The translations under genes and the position numbers were made by a program. DNA of 64,000 nucleotides. It comes from Sphingobium sp. Z007. GTDB taxonomy: Bacteria; Pseudomonadota; Alphaproteobacteria; Sphingomonadales; Sphingomonadaceae. The notes beneath the pieces are model-generated. The model worked only from the letters and a program-made list of their open reading frames with translations. It searched no databases and had not been told where the DNA came from. Where the stretch lies: NCBI RefSeq assembly GCF_900013425.1, contig NZ_FBXK01000005.1, positions 930,001 to 994,000 of the forward strand, given 5' to 3'. Below, piece by piece: positions 56,651 through 64,000 of the stretch (its first letter is position 1; the number at the start of each line of letters is the position of its first letter).

Positions 56651-58728
56651 GGCGCGCCGGTCACATTGGCGCCGGGCGGCGGCGGAACATCATTGTCGCT
56701 CTCATCAGGGCTAGGCGGCGCTACGGCGGTAGGGGAGGTCGCTGCTGCGTTGCTGGCATTGTCGGTTGCATTATCCGAAGGCGGCGGAACCTCGCCCTTC
56801 TGGATCGCCTTGGCGAGCCGGAACGCGGCCATCTCGCGCGCCTGCCGCTGCGCGGGCGTGCCGCCCCAACCTTTTTCGAGCGTCTCCAGCTTCTCCATCG
56901 CCTTGGCCGGATCGAACAGATAGGACAAGGTATCGCTGGCGATCATCGGCGCATCCTCGTTGCGGATCATATGTCCGCCATGCTCGATGATGCAGGCGAT
57001 CGCATAGCGCGGATTGTCAAACGGCGCGAAGCCCTGGAACAGCGCGTGGTCGCGCAGCTTGAACGCCAGCGAACTATTGCCGCGCACGCCGCCGGCGCGC
57101 TCCGCCATGGTGATACGTCGGACCTGGGCAGTGCCGGTCTTGCCCGCGATCATGACGCCGGGGATGGAACTGCGCGCGGCGCCGCCCGTGCCGCCGCCGT
57201 TGACCACCGCGTTCATGGCGTCGCGGATAACGACCAGATGCTCTTCGGTCGCGCCGACCGTCGCGGGTTCGGGTCGCCTGGCGTTATGGATGAAATTAGG
57301 CATTAATTGCTTGCCGGTCGCCAGCCGCGCCGCCATCACCGCCATCTGCAGCGGGTTGATGAGCATATACCCTTGGCCGATGGTGGCGTTCACCGTGTCG
57401 TAAACCTGCCATTTCTGGTCATATTTTTTTTCCTTCCACGCCGGGTCCGGCACGGTGCCATAGCTTTGGCTGGGGAAGGGCAGGTCGAATTTCTGGCCCA
57501 TGCCGACCCGACGGGCCATGCTGGCGATCCTGTCCATACCGATGCGCTGCGCCATCTGGTAGAAATAGATGTCGCAACTCTGGGCAATCGCGCCGCGCAT
57601 GTTAAGCGACCCGTGGCCGCGCCGCTTGTGGCAGTGGAACAGGGTATTGCCGACCCGGATCGCGCCACCGCAACTGACCGTCTCCTGCGGGCCGATACCG
57701 GCCTCCAGCAGCGCCAGCGCGACCATCGGCTTGACCGTCGAACCAGGGGGATACAAGCCTTGCAGCGTCTTGTTACGCAGCGGGACATGGTCGTCCTTCG
57801 ACAGCATTTCATATTCCAGATGGCTGATGCCGTCGGAAAAGCTGTTCGGATCGAAGCTGGGCATCGACGCGAGCGCGAGCACATCGCCATTGTGGCAATC
57901 GATCACCACCACGGACCCGCTTTGCGTGGCAAGGCGGCGGCCTGCATATTCCTGAAGCCCTGCATCGATCGTCAGCTTGATCGAGTTGCCTGGTGTATCC
58001 TGGCGCGTCGTTAATTCCCGCACGATCTTACCGCGCGCCGTCACTTCGACCCGCTTGGCGCCGGCCTTGCCGGTCAGATGCCGATCGAACGCCTTTTCCA
58101 GACCATCCTTGCCCAGCTTGAAACCGGGTGTAATGAGCAGCGGATCTTTGTTCGCCTTATAATCCTCCGCCGTGGCTGCGCCGACATAGCCAAGCAGATG
58201 GCCGACGGTCGCGCCAGCGGGATAGTGGCGTGAAAAACCCTGGCTGGGCGCTACACCGGGCAGGTCGGGCAGGCGCACGCTCACCGCGGCATATTGGTCA
58301 TAGGTCAGCTTGTCGGCGACCTGCACCGGACGGAAACCAGCGGACTTTTCCAAGTCCTCGCGGATGCGATCGACCTCATCCGGCTGCAGATTGAGCAGCT
58401 GCGCCAAGTGACGGATCGTCGCCTCAGCATCAACCACGCGCTGCGGGATCAGGTCAACGCGGAAATCGGTGCGGTTATTGGCCAGCGGCCGGCCGTTGCG
58501 ATCTACGATCCAGCCCCGCCGTGGCGGAATGAGGGTCAGGTTGACGCGGTTGCTTTCTGACAGGAGGCTGTATTTCTCATTTTCCGCCACGCTGATCCAG
58601 GCCATTCGCCCGACGAGCAACGCGCCGATCGCACCCTGAATGCCGCCGACGACCATCGCGCGGCGGGTGAAGGTGAAAGACTGGGCGGCTTCGGTAATGA
58701 TCTTACGCTTGGGGGTGAGGAATTTCAT
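56647..58728 (-). CDS. mrdA: Penicillin-binding protein 2 (elongasome transpeptidase)
   Basis: Cross-links peptidoglycan during cell elongation. Start ATG 58728 (MKFLTPKRKIITEAAQSFTF), 693 residues, overlapping mreD by four bases. One N-terminal membrane helix (GGIQGAIGALLVGRMAWIS), a dimerisation domain, then the transpeptidase motifs STVK (Ser330, Lys333), SCD (AQSCDIYFY) and KTGTAQ. The C-terminal about 70 residues form a Pro/Ala/Asn-rich tail (for example SDNATDNASNAAATSPTAVA), longer than in E. coli PBP2. Confidence 0.97.
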   Translation of the reverse strand: MKFLTPKRKIITEAAQSFTFTRRAMVVGGIQGAIGALLVGRMAWISVAENEKYSLLSESNRVNLTLIPPRRGWIVDRNGRPLANNRTDFRVDLIPQRVVDAEATIRHLAQLLNLQPDEVDRIREDLEKSAGFRPVQVADKLTYDQYAAVSVRLPDLPGVAPSQGFSRHYPAGATVGHLLGYVGAATAEDYKANKDPLLITPGFKLGKDGLEKAFDRHLTGKAGAKRVEVTARGKIVRELTTRQDTPGNSIKLTIDAGLQEYAGRRLATQSGSVVVIDCHNGDVLALASMPSFDPNSFSDGISHLEYEMLSKDDHVPLRNKTLQGLYPPGSTVKPMVALALLEAGIGPQETVSCGGAIRVGNTLFHCHKRRGHGSLNMRGAIAQSCDIYFYQMAQRIGMDRIASMARRVGMGQKFDLPFPSQSYGTVPDPAWKEKKYDQKWQVYDTVNATIGQGYMLINPLQMAVMAARLATGKQLMPNFIHNARRPEPATVGATEEHLVVIRDAMNAVVNGGGTGGAARSSIPGVMIAGKTGTAQVRRITMAERAGGVRGNSSLAFKLRDHALFQGFAPFDNPRYAIACIIEHGGHMIRNEDAPMIASDTLSYLFDPAKAMEKLETLEKGWGGTPAQRQAREMAAFRLAKAIQKGEVPPPSDNATDNASNAAATSPTAVAPPSPDESDNDVPPPPGANVTGAP

Positions 58729-59252
58729 GCCATCACGCGCCAGCGATCGATCCGCGCGCACTGCCGGACGACGAAGGGAAACAGCAATATCGTCCAGACC
58801 ATCTGTGGCGCGACCAGCAAGAAACGCACATTACCTCCACCCGTGATATTGGCGAAGAACAGGCCGCCTGCAATGCAGAAGATAATGGCGAGCGCGGCAA
58901 TTAACCAGTCCTGCCGGTAGCTGCGCCAGACCATGCGATGCTCGATCGCGTCGATGCCGATCAAAGCCACCGTCCATAGGAACATCGCCGACCCGATGGG
59001 CTGCCCGCTCATCATGTCGTCGAACAGGCCGAGTGGCAGGCCGATCCATGTGCGCCACAGCTCAGGCCGGAGCAGCCGCCACGACAGCAGCAGGAGCAGG
59101 CCGAAAGGCGGCATGACCGGAGACTGGGCGATAACTGGCACTGCCGTCAGGAAACAGCCCAGCATGACGGTAATGACCGGCGTACCGGCCAGGCGAAAGC
59201 GCGACGGATGCCGCCCCAGCCGCGGCACATGGTTTAGATGCCGGTCGATCAT
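58725..59252 (-). CDS. mreD: Rod shape-determining protein MreD
   Basis: Small integral membrane protein of the elongasome, 175 residues with five or six hydrophobic segments (for example TPVITVMLGCFLTAVPVIAQ and IAALAIIFCIAGGLFFANIT). Weakly conserved family; the central LPLGLFDDMMSGQPIGSAMF is the recognisable motif. Overlaps mreC and mrdA by four bases each. Confidence 0.92.
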   Translation of the reverse strand: MIDRHLNHVPRLGRHPSRFRLAGTPVITVMLGCFLTAVPVIAQSPVMPPFGLLLLLSWRLLRPELWRTWIGLPLGLFDDMMSGQPIGSAMFLWTVALIGIDAIEHRMVWRSYRQDWLIAALAIIFCIAGGLFFANITGGGNVRFLLVAPQMVWTILLFPFVVRQCARIDRWRVMA

Positions 59253-60163
59253 GGCGCGACGCCGTTGTCGACCGCACCCCCGCCCGACACAGCCGGCGCG
59301 GCAGGATCGGGCCGGGTGACGGCTTCTTCAAACGCGCGCTCGACCACGACGGCATCAACCCTGGCCGGGTTCGCAAGCGGCACGGCATAGGCGATCTCGC
59401 CCTGGGCGCGGACAACGACTGCGACAGGTATATTGGGTTGATACACGCCACCGATGCCCGATGTCACCAACAGGTCGCCGGGCCTGAATGGGTTGCGTCC
59501 AGCGGTCAGTGCGCGGACCTCGACCGACCCATCGCCCAAGCCTGTCGAGATCGCCGGAATATTATCATTCGCGCGGCGGACTGGCACGATATTGGCGGTA
59601 TCGGTCAGCAGCAGCACGTCGGAGCTATTAGGCGTGGCGATATGGATGCGGCCGATCAAGCCCTCTGGCGCACGCACCGGCATGCCGGGGCGCACGCCCT
59701 GCCAGCGTCCGGCATTCAGGCGCGCGAAGCGCCGTGCGCTGGTCGGAGAGGATGCGATGAGCCGTGCGGTCAGTACCTGGCTTGCGTCGGCATCCACCAG
59801 TTTGAGCAGTTTTTTGAGCCGCTGATTTTCCTGTGCGACGCCCTTGGCCTCGATAATGCGGTTGCGGTCGGCTTCCACCTGACGACGCAGCGCGACATTC
59901 TGCGACCCGGCGCGCCAATAGGCGGCCAGAACCTCGTCCACCGAACTGACCCCGCTCACCATGCCCTTGAGCGCCATGGAGACAGGACGACCGATCTCCG
60001 CCGTCGCAATGCGGATCGCGGAAAAGCCCGTAGGGTCGAAAATCGCGACTACGACCAGCAGCAGGCCTATGGTTGCACCGGTCACCGCCACGACATAGCT
60101 GGCGAACAGGCTATATTGCGCCTTCCGGTTGATACCGGGGCGTCGGCTGGGTGGCCGCGCCAT
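59249..60163 (-). CDS. mreC: Rod shape-determining protein MreC
   Basis: Periplasmic bitopic scaffold of 304 residues linking MreB filaments with PBP2. Short cytoplasmic basic start, one membrane helix (YVVAVTGATIGLLLVVVAIF), a coiled coil (about residues 75-115: LRRQVEADRNRIIEAKGVAQ, NQRLKKLLKL), then beta-barrel domains (FARLNAGRWQGVRPGMPVRA, GLIGRI, GDLLVTSGIGGVYQPNIPV). C-terminal Pro/Ala tail. Confidence 0.95.
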   Translation of the reverse strand: MARPPSRRPGINRKAQYSLFASYVVAVTGATIGLLLVVVAIFDPTGFSAIRIATAEIGRPVSMALKGMVSGVSSVDEVLAAYWRAGSQNVALRRQVEADRNRIIEAKGVAQENQRLKKLLKLVDADASQVLTARLIASSPTSARRFARLNAGRWQGVRPGMPVRAPEGLIGRIHIATPNSSDVLLLTDTANIVPVRRANDNIPAISTGLGDGSVEVRALTAGRNPFRPGDLLVTSGIGGVYQPNIPVAVVVRAQGEIAYAVPLANPARVDAVVVERAFEEAVTRPDPAAPAVSGGGAVDNGVAP

Positions 60164-60180
60164 TTAATCGTCCTTCTCGA

Positions 60181-61230
<1,050 letters not shown>

Positions 61231-61389
61231 TTATCCTGTATCGCCCGCCGTCCCCGCGACGCGATAAGGGGACCGGTCGGAAAGCTGTTCTGCTTCTGCC
61301 GTTCGCCGCTTCTTTCTTGCGCCTTGCAGTGCAAAAAATATGAGGTTCGCGGCTCGCGGAAAGCGCTCGATTGGGCTAGTCCCTAATCA

Positions 61390-63180
61390 ATGTCAATACG
61401 CCGTCTGCCCGAACATCTGGTCAATCGTATCGCTGCCGGTGAAGTGGTCGAAAGACCCGCCAGCGCGCTGAAAGAGATCGTCGAAAACGCTTTAGACGCG
61501 GGGGCGACTCGCGTCGCCATCCGGCTGTCCAACGGCGGGCTGGACCGCATCGAGGTCAGCGACGATGGCTGCGGCATGGATTCGGGAGACATGGCGTTGG
61601 CGCTGGAGCGCCATGCCACGTCGAAGCTGCCCGACGATGCCATTGAAAATGTAGCCACATTGGGTTTCCGCGGAGAGGCTCTGCCGTCGATCGCCAGCGT
61701 CGCGCGCCTGTCCATCGACAGCCGGCCGCGTGGGATGGACGGGTGGAACCGCACGGTCGACAATGGCCAGTTGGTGGCGGAGGGGCCAGCCGCCCTGCCA
61801 CCGGGCACGCGTGTCATAGTGGAGCAGCTGTTCGGCAAGGTGCCGGCGCGGCGCAAGTTCCTGCGCTCTGCCAAAGCCGAATATGCCGCCTGCATCGACA
61901 TTATCCGTCGTCTCGCAATGGCACATCCCGCCGTCGCTATCTCAGTCGAACATGATGGACGCCGGGTATTGGGCGTGCAGGCCGACGATGCGCGCGAAGA
62001 GCGGGTCGCCGCGCTGACGGATCGAGCGCTGGCTGAAAACCACGTCATCGTTTCGCTGGAGCGCGAAGGCATCCGCCTGTCGGGCGTCGCGTCGATCCCG
62101 ACCTACAATCGCGGCGTGGGTGATCATCAATATCTGTTCGTCAATGGGCGGCCAGTGAAGGACCGCCTGCTGATCGGGGCGTTGCGCGGCGCCTATGCTG
62201 ACATGCTGGCGCGCGACCGGCATCCGGTTGTGGCGCTTTTCCTCGACGTGCCGCCGCTGGACGTGGATGTGAACGTCCACCCCGCCAAGACCGAGGTGCG
62301 CTTTCGCGATCCCGCGCTGATCCGGGGCATGATCGTGTCCGGCCTGCGTCGTGCGCTCGATGCGGAAGGGTTCCGTGCCGTGCAGCATGCCGATCCGTCC
62401 GCCTTGTCCGCCTGGAAGCCCGAACCGGTGTCGCCTACCCCGATCGGTGCGATGCCGATCTTCGAAGCGCCGATGTCTTCACCGGCGAGCTATAGTCAGT
62501 TCGCGCCACCTTCCTTTGCCGATCGTCGCGCATCCTTCATCACCCCGCCGCCGCAGGCGCGCGCCGAACCGGCAGCCGCACCAGCCCCGGAAGGCGCCAG
62601 CTTTCCGCTGGGTGTCGCGCGGGGTCAGGTCGCGCGCACCTATATCGTGGCGGAGGCGGAGGACGGGCTGGTCATCGTCGACCAACATGCCGCGCATGAA
62701 CGGCTGACGCTGGAGCGAATGCGCCGGGCGATGGAGGGGCAGGGTGTGGCCTCTCAGGCGCTGCTGCTGCCCGAAGTGGTCGAACTGGACGAACCGGCCT
62801 GCGATCGACTGGAGGCGCGGATCGCCGAACTCAAGGATTTTGGCCTGGACCTGGAGCGGTTCGGCCCGTCTGCCATGCTGGTCCGCTCGGTGCCGGCGAT
62901 GCTGGGCCAGTCGGATGTGCATGGCCTCGTCACCGATCTGGCCGATGATCTGGCGGCCTATGACAGCGCGCTGTCGCTGAAGGAGCGGCTCGATCTGGTC
63001 GCCGCGACCATGGCCTGCCATGGATCGGTGCGGGCGGGGCGGGTGCTGAGCGTCGCAGAGATGAATGCGCTGCTGCGCGAGATGGAAGTGACGCCGCGGT
63101 CGGGCCAGTGCAACCACGGGCGGCCGACCTGGGTGAAGCTGGGCCATGGCGACATCGAGAAATTGTTCGGGAGGAAATGA
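61390..63180 (+). CDS. mutL: DNA mismatch repair protein MutL with nicking endonuclease motif
   Basis: GHKL ATPase of 596 residues that links mismatch recognition by MutS to strand removal. N-terminal motifs: LVNRIAAGEVVERPASALKE, ENALDAGATR, DDGCGM, KLPDDAIENVATLGFRGEAL. The C-terminal metal-dependent endonuclease motif DQHAAHERLTLE (residues 431-442, pattern DQHA-x2-E-x4-E) and the late GQCNHGRPTW are present, so, unlike E. coli MutL, this protein should nick DNA itself. A Pro/Ala-rich linker (about 340-400) joins the two halves. Confidence 0.97.
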   Translation: MSIRRLPEHLVNRIAAGEVVERPASALKEIVENALDAGATRVAIRLSNGGLDRIEVSDDGCGMDSGDMALALERHATSKLPDDAIENVATLGFRGEALPSIASVARLSIDSRPRGMDGWNRTVDNGQLVAEGPAALPPGTRVIVEQLFGKVPARRKFLRSAKAEYAACIDIIRRLAMAHPAVAISVEHDGRRVLGVQADDAREERVAALTDRALAENHVIVSLEREGIRLSGVASIPTYNRGVGDHQYLFVNGRPVKDRLLIGALRGAYADMLARDRHPVVALFLDVPPLDVDVNVHPAKTEVRFRDPALIRGMIVSGLRRALDAEGFRAVQHADPSALSAWKPEPVSPTPIGAMPIFEAPMSSPASYSQFAPPSFADRRASFITPPPQARAEPAAAPAPEGASFPLGVARGQVARTYIVAEAEDGLVIVDQHAAHERLTLERMRRAMEGQGVASQALLLPEVVELDEPACDRLEARIAELKDFGLDLERFGPSAMLVRSVPAMLGQSDVHGLVTDLADDLAAYDSALSLKERLDLVAATMACHGSVRAGRVLSVAEMNALLREMEVTPRSGQCNHGRPTWVKLGHGDIEKLFGRK

Positions 63181-63184
63181 GACG

Positions 63185-63676
63185 ATGATGATCCTCGCCC
63201 CCTTGTTGTTGGCCGCCGCCGACCCCGTCTGCGCCGCGCCGACGCCGCTGGCTGAGCCTTGGACGAGCTGGAACCAAAGCGGGCAGGCGAAGGCCGGCGT
63301 GCTGGCGCAAGGCGCGCCGGCGCTGATTCTGGGCAAGCCGTTGACCGCCGAACTGACACCGAGCGTCCATGTCCAGTTTCCCGTCGTGCCGAACAAAGGC
63401 GCGAAAGAGGGTTATAGCGGGCTGTTCAGCCTGTCGCTAAAGCAGGGCGCGCGGGTGGGCATCGCGCTGTCGGGGCCAGCCTGGGTGGATGTAGTGACGG
63501 GCGATGCGCCTGTCGCCTCGGTTGAGCACGGCCATGGGCCGGACTGTTCGGGTATCCGCAAGATCGTCTGGTTCGATCTGCCAGCGGGGCGGCATCTGGT
63601 CCAGATTGCGGGATCGAAGGCGGTGTCCGTGCGGGTGATGGCAGCGGATGCGCGGGCTAATCAGCCTGCATATTAA
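63185..63676 (+). CDS. Exported hypothetical protein, 163 aa
   Basis: Begins at ATG 63185 just after mutL with a good GGGAGGAAATG ribosome site. A short signal peptide (MMILAPLLLAAADPVCAAPT) precedes a beta-rich soluble domain: FSLSLKQGARVGIALSGPAW, VDVVTGDAPVASVEHGHGPD, CSGIRKIVWFDLPAGRHLVQ. The pattern resembles homopolymer-free, carbohydrate-binding-like beta-sandwiches sometimes annotated as homeostasis or 'sugar transporter' proteins in sphingomonads, but I cannot name a family. Probably co-transcribed with mutL. Confidence 0.8.
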   Translation: MMILAPLLLAAADPVCAAPTPLAEPWTSWNQSGQAKAGVLAQGAPALILGKPLTAELTPSVHVQFPVVPNKGAKEGYSGLFSLSLKQGARVGIALSGPAWVDVVTGDAPVASVEHGHGPDCSGIRKIVWFDLPAGRHLVQIAGSKAVSVRVMAADARANQPAY

Positions 63677-63684
63677 CGGCTAGG

Positions 63685-63766
63685 TCCGTTCGGGCTGAGC
63701 GTATCGAAGCTCCGCGCTGTCTTCGTTCAGAAACGATGGCCCTTCGACAGGCTCAGGGCGAACGGA
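63685..63766. repeat. REP-like inverted repeat
   Basis: Outer arms TCCGTTCGGGCTGAGCGTAT and, at the other side, CTTCGACAGGCTCAGGGCGA with ACGGA, pair imperfectly over 25 bases around a central spacer. The pattern (GTTCGxGCTGAGCxxxTCGAAG) is a common dispersed palindrome between sphingomonad genes. It lies between two converging genes and may end both transcripts. Confidence 0.7.
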
Positions 63767-63784
63767 CCAGGGGAATATACTTGG

Positions 63785-64000
63785 TCAAACCGGGCGCGTG
63801 CGCCACATGGCGATGGGGATCATGGTCAGGAGCGGCTCGCCGTCCTGATTGAGGATCGTCACCCTGCTGCGGACGATGCCCATTTCCGGGCGGCTTTGCG
63901 ACGCCTTCTTGTCGATGACTTCGCTCTTGCCGCGCAGCGTATCACCGGGCCGCACCGGGCGCAGCCAGCGTAACTCGTCAACGCCCATCGCGCCGAGGCT
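63785..64000 (-). CDS. MaoC-like (R)-specific enoyl-CoA hydratase, 3' part only
   Basis: The last 71 codons of a gene entering from the right. The sequence MGVDELRWLRPVRPGDTLRG with SEVIDKKASQSRPEMGIVRS and VTILNQDGEPLLTM is typical of the hot-dog fold of MaoC-like dehydratases, which hydrate enoyl-CoA or act on related thioesters. The frame stays open to base 64000, so the N-terminal part with the catalytic Asp/His is outside the window. Confidence 0.82.
   Translation of the reverse strand, partial: SLGAMGVDELRWLRPVRPGDTLRGKSEVIDKKASQSRPEMGIVRSRVTILNQDGEPLLTMIPIAMWRTRPV

Overview
The window is chromosomal DNA from a high-GC alphaproteobacterium, most likely a sphingomonad (Sphingomonadaceae, Sphingobium/Sphingomonas-like). 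The reasons are the CtrA-phosphorelay phosphotransferase ChpT, an RpoH with a canonical RpoH box, TonB-dependent receptor and FecI/FecR biology, a DUF6491-type exported protein, and small hairpin repeats typical of sphingomonad intergenic regions. Genus is an inference; no rRNA is present.

Layout. 1-4.5 kb: 3' part of a DEAD-box RNA helicase, two REP-like hairpins and an exported M16 zinc protease. 4.5-11.5 kb: a 52-aa ORF, then a TetR repressor divergent from a complete RND tripartite efflux operon (lipoprotein adaptor, pump, outer-membrane channel) with a palindromic operator between them. 11.5-15 kb: DNA repair (ogt, nth), lysine/cell-wall precursor synthesis (dapB), tRNA-Arg, a sirtuin. 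15-20.7 kb: a tightly overlapping surface-glycan operon (methyltransferase, flippase, glycosyltransferase, FkbM methyltransferase, large membrane protein). 20.7-22.7 kb: orphan ECF sigma/FecR pair and a Pro-rich mini-protein. 22.8-27.9 kb: tRNA-Leu and protein quality control (tig, clpP, clpX) with a GT2 gene between. 28-31.7 kb: TonB receptor and mtgA. 31.7-35.8 kb: an MFS transporter gene split by an IS21-family element with a clear 6-bp target duplication. 35.9-46.2 kb: TetR/GNAT, rpoH, rluD-type synthase, JAMM protease, chpT, a frameshifted nitronate monooxygenase, glnA-glnB, map, CinA-like protein, cytochrome c and HU. 55.5-64 kb: the cell-shape cluster mreB-mreC-mreD-mrdA-rodA, mutL, an exported protein and a partial MaoC-like gene.

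The accessory highlight is 46424-55401: a genomic island bounded by 45-bp direct repeats of the 3' end of tRNA-Lys(CTT); the intact tRNA is at the right end. It carries a class II Fic protein, an integrase truncated by a second, unrelated IS21-family element, an HTH-protein gene whose 3' end was hit by an IS5-family element, a 57-aa two-helix membrane protein inside that IS5 element, and a visibly AT-rich Ser/Thr kinase-PP2C phosphatase gene pair. The kinase-phosphatase pair, alone or with Fic, is the best candidate here for an undescribed (possibly anti-phage or stress-signalling) system. The island appears immobilised because the integrase has lost its catalytic domain.

Most housekeeping genes sit in compact operons with 4-bp start/stop overlaps (ATGA/GTGA), which fixed several start codons.
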